DNA of 8,091 nucleotides from JAQGHR01 sp031411935 (GTDB lineage Bacteria; Planctomycetota; Planctomycetia; Isosphaerales; Isosphaeraceae), in contig JANOBY010000494.1 in the NCBI GenBank assembly GCA_031411935.1, forward strand, positions 1-8,091, in the 5' to 3' direction. Positions 1 through 5,940 of the stretch are shown here, piece by piece. Under the pieces are notes generated by a model. That model was not told where the DNA came from. It did no database searches and saw only the letters and a program-made list of their open reading frames with translations. The position numbers were made by a program, and so were the translations under genes. Every line of letters begins with the position of its first letter. Within the stretch, counting starts at the first letter, position 1.

Positions 1-324
1 GGGCAGGAGGTAGAGCATGGACGGGCCGACCATGTCGTTGTCGAACGACACCTGGTCGAACGTCTCGCTCTCCATGAACACGTGCTCGTCGCCCGAGCTG
101 TAGATGTATTCGTACTCGCGGGACTCGACGAAGGGGACCTCGATCTGCTCGTCCGAGCGGAACCGCTTCTCGATCGTCGAGCCGTTGTTCATGTTCTTGA
201 GCTTGGCCTGGACGAAGGCTCGCAGATTGCCGGGGGTTCGGTGGGCGAAGTCGGACACGACGAAGTTCACGTTGTCGATGTTGACGATCATCCCACGGCG
301 GATGTCGGACGCCTTGATGTTCAT
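1..324 (-). CDS. efp: Elongation factor P, N-terminal part (cut by window edge)
   Basis: EF-P binds the ribosome between the P and E sites and rescues stalling at polyproline stretches. The 108 visible residues cover the KOW-like domain I (about 1-63) and part of the first OB domain. Family features include the opening IKASDIRRGMIV, the loop HRTPGNLRAF, the segment KNMNNGSTIEKRFRSDEQIE, and YIYSSGDEHVFMESETFDQ, which closely matches canonical EF-P rather than the YeiP/EfpL paralogue. The full protein is usually about 185-190 residues, so roughly 80 are outside the window. The start at 322-324 fits the family N-terminus, although no strong Shine-Dalgarno precedes it. The residue at the loop tip, aligned with E. 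coli Lys34, is Asn33 (codon 226-228), so the usual lysylation or rhamnosylation acceptor is missing. No EF-P modification enzyme is seen nearby. It is separated by 181 bp from the methyltransferase upstream on the same strand. Confidence 0.93.
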   Translation of the reverse strand, partial: MNIKASDIRRGMIVNIDNVNFVVSDFAHRTPGNLRAFVQAKLKNMNNGSTIEKRFRSDEQIEVPFVESREYEYIYSSGDEHVFMESETFDQVSFDNDMVGPSMLYLLP

Positions 325-365
325 AGCAGTCGGCTGAGCCCCCGGATTCGGAAGAAAGATGGTCT

Positions 366-388
366 CTCGACGGACGCCGTCCCTCGAG
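366..388 (-). other. Possible 5'-leader hairpin upstream of efp
   Basis: The segment folds into an imperfect hairpin: a 5-bp arm (366-370 with 384-388), one C-C mismatch, a 4-bp arm (372-375 with 379-382) and a 3-nt loop. It lies about 40 nt upstream of the efp start codon. It is not followed by a clear U-tract on the minus strand, so it is more likely leader structure, or chance in GC-rich DNA, than a terminator. Confidence 0.25.
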
Positions 389-484
389 GATGTCCGTGCG
401 CAATCGAGTCGATGGTAAGGGTTTGAACTTGAATTTACCGCAGTCGCAGCCCCCTGAACAGGGCATTTGACCCCCGCGCTGCTG

Positions 485-505
485 TCTCGGGGATTCGGCC
501 CGAGG
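485..505 (-). terminator. Weak stem-loop directly after the O-methyltransferase stop
   Basis: Six base pairs (486-491 CTCGGG with 499-504 CCCGAG) plus a possible G-U closing pair form around a 7-nt loop, immediately downstream of the TGA at 506-508. There is no U-run after it on the minus strand. It could protect the 3' end or help termination, but it is not a canonical intrinsic terminator. Confidence 0.3.
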
Positions 506-1558
506 TCATTTCGTGCCGGCCAGGACACCGCAGTGGACGAGCGTGGGGACGACCGGCCCGGCCACGAGCCCCGCCGCTTCGAGCATCGATCGATACTCGC
601 CCGCGCTGTAGGCTCGGCCCTCGGTCAGGGTGAAGAGCGCGGCCGAGTACAGGGCGATCGGCAGAGGGCCGTCCATCGCGTCGTTCAGAAACACATCGTG
701 AATGAGCAACCGGCCTCCGGTCGGGAGGGTGCCCGAGAGCTTCGCTACGAGTCGCCGGCATTCGGGCTCATCCCAGTCGTGGAGGATGTTGGAGAGCAGG
801 ACCGTATCCGCGCCCTGGGGGACCGGATCCGCGAAGATGTCGCCCGCGATCAATTCCAGTCGGTCCGAAACGCCATGCTCCTGGGCCATCTCCAGGGCGA
901 CCTTGAGCACTTCGGGGCGGTCCCAGACGATCGCCCTCAGTCCGGGATGCTTCTGGAGGCACGCGATCGCGTAGATCCCCGTCCCTCCGCCCACATCGAG
1001 CAAGACGCGGGCGTTCTCCAGATCCGCGACCCTCGCCAGGTGCGGGGCCACGTTCCGAGCCCGACCCGCGAGCGCCAGGGTCAGCGATCGGGCACTCGCC
1101 TCCCGCTCCATGGCCGACTCGATGCCCTCCCGATAGATGAATGCGGCCCCCCGGTCTGCCTCCTCGGCGCCTGCGGGGCGGTTCGTCCGGAGCCTCTTCA
1201 CCATCTCCACGACCCCCGGCGACTGCGATGCCAGGCCGAGATATCCGCCCACGTCGAACTTGCCGCCCGAGACGAGATGCTCCCGGGCCATGGGCGTGAG
1301 GCTCAGACGCCCCTGATCGTCGCTCTCCAGCAGGTGCATGGCCCTCAGGGCGGTGAACAGGACCGTCGCGGGACGCCGCTCCAGCCCGAGGACTTCGGCA
1401 AGATCCTCGAATCGAGCCTGTCCCACAGCCTGAAGCTTCCCGAAAAGGTCGAAGTGGCCCACGGCCGCCGTGAGGAGCTCCGAACCATACGAACCGCGGA
1501 AAGTTTCGAAGATCGGTGTGGGGTCGGTCTCGGGAAACGCGACGGCGGACTCGGGCAT
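506..1558 (-). CDS. SAM-dependent O-methyltransferase (Methyltransf_2 type, with dimerisation domain)
   Basis: A 350-residue protein of the hydroxyneurospore/plant caffeate-OMT and antibiotic OMT type, which transfers a methyl group from SAM, usually to a phenolic or polyketide hydroxyl. Residues about 14-95 form a winged-helix dimerisation domain (FDLFGKL at 36-42, then a helix-turn-helix-like stretch). The Rossmann SAM-binding motif I, LLDVGGGTG, is at 186-194, the acidic ribose-contact region WDRPEVL at 212-218, and a GD pair at 239-240. LSNILHDWDEPEC at 255-267 carries His260, which aligns with the catalytic base of this family. The C-terminal end VHCGVLAGTK fits a complete gene of typical length. 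The frame is open to 1681, but the family-like protein begins at the ATG at 1556-1558; the extra 41 residues look like translated intergenic DNA. No good Shine-Dalgarno is seen. The substrate cannot be inferred: no biosynthetic partners lie beside it. Confidence 0.88.
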   Translation of the reverse strand: MPESAVAFPETDPTPIFETFRGSYGSELLTAAVGHFDLFGKLQAVGQARFEDLAEVLGLERRPATVLFTALRAMHLLESDDQGRLSLTPMAREHLVSGGKFDVGGYLGLASQSPGVVEMVKRLRTNRPAGAEEADRGAAFIYREGIESAMEREASARSLTLALAGRARNVAPHLARVADLENARVLLDVGGGTGIYAIACLQKHPGLRAIVWDRPEVLKVALEMAQEHGVSDRLELIAGDIFADPVPQGADTVLLSNILHDWDEPECRRLVAKLSGTLPTGGRLLIHDVFLNDAMDGPLPIALYSAALFTLTEGRAYSAGEYRSMLEAAGLVAGPVVPTLVHCGVLAGTK

Positions 1559-1717
1559 CGATCGGTTCCGGGAGGGAGAATGTAGGCCATGGGGACTGAA
1601 CTTTACCGATTCCGACGGCCCCGGACTACTGTTTGCATGAGATGGAACCCGTGCTTGACAGGGATGGTGACGAGGCCCCACGCTTTCGGGGATTTTTTGG
1701 CTCGCCCGTGAAGACCC

Positions 1718-1746
1718 TCGACCCCTCTGTCGGAATGATCTAGGAT
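1718..1746 (+). promoter_or_regulatory. Putative sigma70-like promoter of the exported orphan gene
   Basis: A -35-like TCGACC (1718-1723) is separated by 17 bp from a -10-like TAGGAT (1741-1746), each matching 4 of 6 consensus positions. The -10 is embedded in CTAGGAT, resembling CTAGAAT in front of cysE in this window. Transcription would start near 1753, about 30 nt before the ATG. Confidence 0.4.
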
Positions 1747-1752
1747 TGACCT

Positions 1753-1766
1753 GTTCGGAACCGAAC
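1753..1766. promoter_or_regulatory. Operator-like dyad at the predicted transcription start
   Basis: GTTCGG-AA-CCGAAC is a perfect inverted repeat with 6-bp arms and a 2-bp centre. It begins 6 bp after the predicted -10 and ends 17 bp before the ATG at 1784, a normal place for a repressor site or a small 5' hairpin. A 2-nt loop makes an RNA hairpin less likely than a DNA-binding site. No regulator gene lies next to it. Confidence 0.35.
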
Positions 1767-1783
1767 CCAAAGGCGTGGAATCC

Positions 1784-2602
1784 ATGTTGTACATCCGTTT
1801 GCTTCTCCCGGCCGCAGTCCTCGCGGGATTATCCGCACCGGTTGGGGCCCAGTATGTCGAACAGGGAGGCAGCCCCTTTTCGGGCGGTCGCGTGACGATC
1901 AACACCGTGCCGGCGTATGGGGGCAACGTCTTTTACTCCCCCCCGTTCGGCGGTTACACAGGATACTACGGCGCGATTGCTCCTTCCGTGTCGTCGGGAG
2001 GGTGGACCGGGAATGCACCTGGTTACGGCGGATATGGGTTCTCCCCGTTTGGTTACAACGCCCCGCTCGCCCCGCCCATGACGATGGAAGACCCGATCGC
2101 CAGGCAGCAGAATTACGCTTTGAATAATAGCCGCTATGACCTGCAGACCGCCCAGACCGCGCGGGCCTACGCCGAGGCCGACCTCTTCCAGGCGCAGGCC
2201 ATGGCCACGGCCAATCAACTGGGCGATCCGCTCCAGTCGCCCATCCGGGACAAGTTTAACGTCCGCACAACGGCTCCACGATCCAGGAAAAAAGCCGCCG
2301 CGGCGGCCACCGTCCCGATCGCCGAGTTGATGTCGCAGGACGGCAAGGTCAAATGGCCCGAGTCCGCGCCCGCGAGCGAAGGCCGGGACCTGATCGATGC
2401 CGGCACGACCGCCCTGGCCAAGCAGGTCAGCCAGACGGGCAAGGCCTCCGTCCAGTCGGTCAATAGCGTGAGAGACGCTCTCTACTCCTATGGCCTCCCC
2501 GCCCTGGCCGAACTCCGCAAGACGTCTCCCGGGGATGCTCCGGCCTTCAAGGATTTTTTGAACAATGTGGACGCGACGCTGCTGAGCCTCGCTGGCAAAT
2601 AA
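1784..2602 (+). CDS. Exported Gly/Tyr-rich protein of unknown function
   Basis: A 272-residue protein I do not recognise as a named family. It begins with a signal peptide: Arg5, a hydrophobic core from about 6 to 18, and a likely cleavage after VGA at 20-22, leaving Gln23 as the mature N-terminus. Residues about 27-100 are low-complexity and rich in Gly, Tyr, Phe, Pro and Asn (for example YGGYGFSPFGYN at 81-92). Residues about 104-145 are Ala/Gln-rich and probably helical (RQQNYALNNSRYDLQTAQT at 107-125). A basic-alanine linker follows (RSRKKAAAAAT at 167-177), then a mixed helical C-terminal region to 272. No catalytic motif or transmembrane segment is seen after the signal. The in-frame GTG at 1775 is possible, but the ATG at 1784 gives a cleaner signal peptide and has AAAGG about 10 nt upstream. 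It may be a surface or envelope structural protein; that is inference only. Confidence 0.8.
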   Translation: MLYIRLLLPAAVLAGLSAPVGAQYVEQGGSPFSGGRVTINTVPAYGGNVFYSPPFGGYTGYYGAIAPSVSSGGWTGNAPGYGGYGFSPFGYNAPLAPPMTMEDPIARQQNYALNNSRYDLQTAQTARAYAEADLFQAQAMATANQLGDPLQSPIRDKFNVRTTAPRSRKKAAAAATVPIAELMSQDGKVKWPESAPASEGRDLIDAGTTALAKQVSQTGKASVQSVNSVRDALYSYGLPALAELRKTSPGDAPAFKDFLNNVDATLLSLAGK

Positions 2603-2637
2603 GTCGCGCCTGGGTCCGAAGCCGTAGGGGACAACAA

Positions 2638-2669
2638 CGGGCACGCCTCCATACCGGGAGGCGTGCCCG
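2638..2669. terminator. Bidirectional hairpin between convergent genes
   Basis: A perfect 13-bp GC-rich stem (2638-2650 with 2657-2669) with a 6-nt loop sits between the stops of two convergent genes, 35 bp after the plus-strand stop and 16 bp from the minus-strand stop. On the minus strand the stem is followed by TTGTTGT, a modest U-rich tail; on the plus strand there is no U-run. It best serves the thioredoxin gene and may act in both directions. Confidence 0.7.
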
Positions 2670-2685
2670 CTCGCATTGAGGAGTT

Positions 2686-3729
2686 CTACTTCTTGAGCGC
2701 CTTCTCGATGGCCGCGCTGAGGTCCGCCCCGCTCATCTCGAGGTGGATGATCTTTCCCTCGCGGTCGATCAGGAATCCCGCGGGGATCTCGTCCACCCCG
2801 TAGGCGTCGGCGGGGTCCCCCTTCTGCGGCTCGCCCACAAGGACGCTGGGCCAGGACGCCCGGTAGTTGAGCAGGAACTGGCGGACGACAGGCGTGGCCT
2901 TCTCAAGGCCATCCACGTCGTCGCGGTGGGCGTCGAGATTGACCCCCAGGATCTCGAAACCGTCCTTCTGGTACTTCGCGTGCAACGCCTTCAACTCGGG
3001 GAACGCCTCCAGGCAGGGCGGGCACCACGTGGCCCAGAAATCCACCAGGACCACCTTGCCCTTCATGTCGGAGAGACGGATCGTCTTGCCTTCGACATCC
3101 TTACCCTCGATCTCGGGTGCGGTCTTGCCGATCCGCTTCAGGCGATTCAAACGGGAGGTGAAGTGGTCCCGGATCTCGGGCTCGGGACGACGGTCGATGA
3201 CCATCTGGGCGGCCTGGGCGGCGATCTCATAACGCCCTCCGCGAAGGAGACGCTGGAGGTAGGCCTCCCCCACCGCAATCACCGTCCCGGGGTCCAGACG
3301 CTTCGCCGGATTCTTCTCCAATGGATTCTGCTGGAAGAACTCGTGGAGCATGGCGAGCGACTTTTCGTACTCTCCGCGGTCGGCCTGGGCGATCACAACG
3401 ACCAGCGCTGCCAGGGCCAGTTCTTGCGGGGTCGCGGAGCCGGACTTCAGATAGGCCCGTCCTGCGGCCTCAGCATCTCCGTAGAGGTTCCGCCCGACGG
3501 CAAGTCCAAAGAGCTCGCGATAGGCGGCCTCGGCCTCATCCCCCTTCAGGGTCGCGGCAAGCGTCGCGAGGTCGCCGATCCGTTTTTGGTCGAGTTCCAG
3601 GTCTTGTCTGGCGTACGAGGCATGCAACTCCTCCAGGCTACGGAAGGGCGGAGCTTGCGTCTGGCCGCTCGCAAAACCCGCGAAGGTTGCCAGCAAGGCC
3701 CCGGTGACGGTCAGGGTTCGCGCGATCAT
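2686..3729 (-). CDS. Exported TlpA/ResA-like thioredoxin with N-terminal TPR-like region
   Basis: A 347-residue extracytoplasmic thiol-disulfide oxidoreductase. Signal peptide at 1-22 (Arg4, hydrophobic 5-19, likely cleavage after ASG). Residues about 30-200 are a mostly helical region that looks TPR-like. The thioredoxin fold runs from about 202 to 347: TAPEIEGKDVEGKTIRLSD, then VDFWATWCPPC with active-site Cys236 and Cys239, the central LGVNLD strand at 261-266, and the cis-proline loop GVDEIPAGFLID with Pro316. The WCPPC motif and the insert are typical of AhpC/TSA-Redoxin TlpA-type proteins, which reduce disulfides outside the cytoplasm, for example in cytochrome c maturation. The substrate here is unknown and no cytochrome gene is near. 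The frame opens further upstream, but the ATG at 3727-3729 is preceded by GGAAAGGA about 5 nt away and gives a proper signal peptide; an ATG at 3744 is a less likely alternative. It is divergent from cysE. Confidence 0.9.
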   Translation of the reverse strand: MIARTLTVTGALLATFAGFASGQTQAPPFRSLEELHASYARQDLELDQKRIGDLATLAATLKGDEAEAAYRELFGLAVGRNLYGDAEAAGRAYLKSGSATPQELALAALVVVIAQADRGEYEKSLAMLHEFFQQNPLEKNPAKRLDPGTVIAVGEAYLQRLLRGGRYEIAAQAAQMVIDRRPEPEIRDHFTSRLNRLKRIGKTAPEIEGKDVEGKTIRLSDMKGKVVLVDFWATWCPPCLEAFPELKALHAKYQKDGFEILGVNLDAHRDDVDGLEKATPVVRQFLLNYRASWPSVLVGEPQKGDPADAYGVDEIPAGFLIDREGKIIHLEMSGADLSAAIEKALKK

Positions 3730-3778
3730 GGTGGTCCTTTCCATCACGATTCGGTCGGTGGGCGACGTGTTCTCATCA

Positions 3779-3807
3779 ACCGTAACCTGCGGGAGCCGTC
3801 GGCTCAA
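3779..3807 (-). promoter_or_regulatory. Weak candidate promoter of the thioredoxin gene
   Basis: On the minus strand TTGAGC (3802-3807) lies 17 bp before TACGGT (3779-3784), about 50 bp upstream of the start codon. The -35 is fair and the -10 is poor, so this is tentative. Confidence 0.22.
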
Positions 3808-3870
3808 GCCGCCAATCGCCCTTGCCGCTTCGTGAGCGTGTCGGCCGGGGCTGGTGGGCTCGCCGTGGGT

Positions 3871-3899
3871 TTGACGACGTTCGACGCCTCGCCTAGAAT
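3871..3899 (+). promoter_or_regulatory. sigma70-like promoter of cysE
   Basis: TTGACG (3871-3876, 5 of 6 consensus positions) is separated by exactly 17 bp from TAGAAT (3894-3899, 5 of 6). Transcription should start near 3906, giving a leader of roughly 68 nt before the ATG at 3974. This is the strongest promoter match in the window. Confidence 0.7.
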
Positions 3900-3973
3900 C
3901 CTTGGATTTGGAATGACCCGGCCCATCGACCGGATGCCTTCCCGTTCCTCCCGAGTGCAAGGATCAATCGCCG

Positions 3974-4918
3974 ATGGCGACCGACATCAGGCTCAAGGAG
4001 TTGCTGCCCGCTCTCACCGAGCGCATCGTCGGGACATACGAGGAATGCGGCGGGATCAACCATCTTGGCCATACCCCCTTGCCGAGCTACCGCGAGGTCG
4101 TGCAGATCCTTGAGGACCTGCGAGAGATTCTCTATCCCGGCTACGGACGCAGGCAGAACCTGCACCTCGGCAACGTTTCCTATCATGTGGGGGACCTGAT
4201 CGACGGGCTGCACGACCGTCTCACGGTGCAGATCGCCCGGGCATTGCGGCACGATTGCCGGGCGTCGGACCTGGAGCGCGACTTCGAGGCCGAGGCCCAG
4301 CTCACCACCATGCGCCTGCTCGAGTCGCTGCCCGACCTGCGGAGCGTCCTGGCCGACGACGCACGCGCGGCGTTCGATGGCGACCCCGCCGCCAAGAACC
4401 TGGACGAGATCCTCTTCTGCTACCCGGGCCTGGCCGCGATCACCGTGTTCCGGATCGCCCACGAGCTGTATGCGATGGATGTGCCTTTGATCCCGCGGAT
4501 GATGACCGAATATGCACATGGGAAGACGGGGATCGACATCCACCCCGGCGCCCGGATCGGTCGCTCGTTCTTCATCGATCACGGGACCGGCGTGGTCATC
4601 GGCGAGACGACCGAGATCGGCGACGGAGTGAAGATCTATCAGGGCGTGACCCTGGGGGCCCTCAGCTTCCCGAGGGACGCGACCACGGGCGAACTCCGCC
4701 GCGACACCAAGCGGCACCCCACGATCGAGCACGACGTGGTCATCTACGCCAACGCGACCATCCTCGGTGGCGAGACCGTGATCGGTCATCACGCCGTGGT
4801 CGGCTCGTCGGCCTGGCTGACCCGCAGCGTGGTGCCGTACACCGTCGTCACGATCGAGAATCCCAAGCTCCGCTATCGGGGGACGCCCGTGGATTCGACC
4901 CTCGACTACCAGATCTGA
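3974..4918 (+). CDS. cysE: Serine O-acetyltransferase
   Basis: Acetylates L-serine with acetyl-CoA to O-acetylserine, the first committed step of cysteine synthesis, in the cytoplasm. The 314-residue protein has an N-terminal helical domain (about 1-180) and a left-handed beta-helix of hexapeptide repeats (about 185-290). Catalytic residues are visible by alignment to E. coli CysE: Asp188 in GIDIHPGARIG, His203 in FIDHGTGVVIGET, and His248 in TKRHPTI; the spacing Asp188 to His203 is the same as in E. coli (143 to 158). The stretch LSFPRDATTGELRRDTKRHP (230-249) is about 10 residues longer than in E. coli, as in the long SAT subtype found outside proteobacteria. The start at 3974 has AAGGA about 10 nt upstream. 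The TGA at 4916-4918 lies inside an inverted repeat. The gene is convergent with the sigma factor gene, 16 bp away. Inhibition by cysteine is typical of the family but not shown here. Confidence 0.94.
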   Translation: MATDIRLKELLPALTERIVGTYEECGGINHLGHTPLPSYREVVQILEDLREILYPGYGRRQNLHLGNVSYHVGDLIDGLHDRLTVQIARALRHDCRASDLERDFEAEAQLTTMRLLESLPDLRSVLADDARAAFDGDPAAKNLDEILFCYPGLAAITVFRIAHELYAMDVPLIPRMMTEYAHGKTGIDIHPGARIGRSFFIDHGTGVVIGETTEIGDGVKIYQGVTLGALSFPRDATTGELRRDTKRHPTIEHDVVIYANATILGGETVIGHHAVVGSSAWLTRSVVPYTVVTIENPKLRYRGTPVDSTLDYQI

Positions 4919-4928
4919 GGGTCGAATC
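4892..4928. terminator. Inverted repeat spanning the cysE stop codon
   Basis: A perfect 12-bp stem (GATTCGACCCTC at 4892-4903 with GAGGGTCGAATC at 4917-4928) encloses a 13-nt loop. The left arm encodes the last residues of CysE, and the stop codon straddles the loop and right arm. It occupies most of the junction between two convergent genes. Neither strand has a U-run after the stem, so termination by it would be non-canonical. Confidence 0.5.
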
Positions 4929-4934
4929 GCCGAG

Positions 4935-5687
4935 TCAGTTGGAATTCGGGTCGCTTCGTCGCTTGATATGATCGTCGAGCCAGCGATGCAGGCCGAGGTC
5001 CATCAACTCCTCGCGGATGTTCTCCATCGACGGCACTTCCAGCGTGTGCGCGACCTCTTCCATTAGGGCTTTTTTGAGGAATTGCCTGGCCTCGTGGCGA
5101 GCCCCCCGGATCTTGCCCAGCGAAATGGGTCGGCCGAGCTTCCTCGAGAAATAGGCGGCCGCCTCGGCCGACGACGGTTTGTGGCGATAGCGATATTTCA
5201 GGAGGATATCGTAGGGGATGTCATGGTTCCGGTGGCGTTCCTCGGCCACGAGCCGCTCCCAGGCCCGATTGATGAACTCGTTTCGCCAGAACACGCGGTC
5301 TTCCTCTTCCTGCTCCGCCATGGGAGGGGCATCCACCGCAGGACCGTCGTAGTTCTCGGGAAACATGACGGGGGCGCCGGCCCGCTGCGTCTGATGTCGC
5401 TGGATCATGTGACGCAGGGCCGTCTTGAGATAATGGCGAAACTTGCCCTTCGACGGCGAGGCATGGCTGAAGTCGCCTCGTAGGACCTTGAGCGCAAAGT
5501 CCTGAAGCACATCGTCGGCAAGATTCTGGTCGCCTAGCACCACGCAGGCATAGCGGTGGACCGCATTGGCGTACCGCTCGAAGAGCTTTTGCTTCGCGAA
5601 CCTGGCCGCGACGGAGTCGGGCTTGGCCGCGATACTGAAGATGGTCCACTCCGTCGTGATGTCCGTGATGTGCGGCTCGCCGGCCAT
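4935..5687 (-). CDS. ECF-like RNA polymerase sigma factor
   Basis: A 250-residue sigma70-family factor of the small ECF-like type. Region 2 is at about 35-100: LFERYANAVHRY, then the core-binding helix NLADDVLQDFALKVL at 55-69, and GKFRHYLKTALRHMIQRH at 81-98, which would contact the -10. An acidic linker follows (AEQEEEDRVF at 124-133). Region 4 is at about 135-210, with a helix-turn-helix around SSAEAAAYFSRKLGRPISLG (172-191). The N-terminal TTEWTIFSIA and the tail EEVAHTLEVPSMENIREELM match the pattern of planctomycete/myxobacterial ECF-like factors that often sit beside Ser/Thr kinase genes. No kinase or anti-sigma gene is visible here, so the control mechanism is unknown. The ATG at 5685-5687 has GGGGA about 7 nt upstream. 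Target genes cannot be read from the sequence. Confidence 0.85.
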   Translation of the reverse strand: MAGEPHITDITTEWTIFSIAAKPDSVAARFAKQKLFERYANAVHRYACVVLGDQNLADDVLQDFALKVLRGDFSHASPSKGKFRHYLKTALRHMIQRHQTQRAGAPVMFPENYDGPAVDAPPMAEQEEEDRVFWRNEFINRAWERLVAEERHRNHDIPYDILLKYRYRHKPSSAEAAAYFSRKLGRPISLGKIRGARHEARQFLKKALMEEVAHTLEVPSMENIREELMDLGLHRWLDDHIKRRSDPNSN

Positions 5688-5708
5688 GGAATTCCCCAGC
5701 TCGATAGG

Positions 5709-5736
5709 ATTAAGAATTACCGGGATGAGGCGTCAA
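5709..5736 (-). promoter_or_regulatory. Candidate promoter of the sigma factor gene
   Basis: On the minus strand a good -35, TTGACG (5731-5736), lies 16 bp before CTTAAT (5709-5714), a poor -10 lacking the key A at position 2. It ends about 21 bp before the start codon. The -35 is the same hexamer as that of cysE. Confidence 0.3.
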
Positions 5737-5740
5737 CAAT

Positions 5741-5889
5741 GTCGGAGATCTCCCAACATTTCTCAAGATTCGTCTCCGGATTTCAACGCTTATCGAGGAA
5801 TCGGGAATTTTCCAAGAAAGTTACCAACGCTTTCGCATCTCCCCGCTATGAGAAGAGGCGAGGATGATCTCGCTGTTGCGATCAGGTTG
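5741..5889. other. Non-coding stretch, no supported feature
   Basis: Upstream of the sigma factor and noticeably more AT-rich than the genes. Short open frames cross it on both strands, but none has a ribosome-binding site, a family motif or sensible composition. A small inverted repeat (5858-5862 with 5869-5873) is within chance expectation. Confidence 0.5.
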
Positions 5890-5940
5890 GAGTCACGGTC
5901 GAGCAAAACACATAGTAAGTGCGACCTCGATTCGTGACTC
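5890..5940. other. Stem-loop adjacent to the methyltransferase terminator
   Basis: An 8-bp outer stem (GAGTCACG 5890-5897 with CGTGACTC 5933-5940), a small internal loop, and a 5-bp inner stem (5899-5903 with 5926-5930) enclose a 22-nt A-rich loop. It lies 10 bp beyond the terminator hairpin on the minus strand. It may be a second, backup terminator or part of a small RNA; neither has independent support. Confidence 0.45.

Noticed and set aside
467..1585. Plus-strand open frame of 372 codons opposite the O-methyltransferase
   Set aside because: Antisense shadow in GC-rich DNA: no domain or motif, composition rich in Arg/Gly/His, while the minus strand carries clear methyltransferase motifs.
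1655..1660. Perfect TTGACA hexamer on the plus strand
   Set aside because: At 17 bp spacing the -10 would be CCACGC, which is no match, so it is not called a promoter.
1676..1698. Possible terminator: CCCC/GGGG stem followed by six T on the plus strand
   Set aside because: Only a 4-bp stem with an 8-nt loop, and no plus-strand gene ends upstream; more likely a chance T-run in a divergent intergenic region.
3730..3960. N-terminal extension of the thioredoxin by 77 codons
   Set aside because: It would bury the signal peptide and extend across the cysE promoter; the ATG at 3729 has a good ribosome-binding site.
2743..4113. Plus-strand open frame of 456 codons across the thioredoxin gene and the cysE start
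   Set aside because: It runs antisense through the signal peptide and WCPPC domain and overlaps the cysE promoter and start in another frame; it has no recognisable family features.
3893..4792. Minus-strand open frame of 299 codons opposite cysE
   Set aside because: Shadow of cysE: the plus-strand catalytic motifs are intact and the minus-strand translation is repetitive Val/Gly/Asp/His without motifs.
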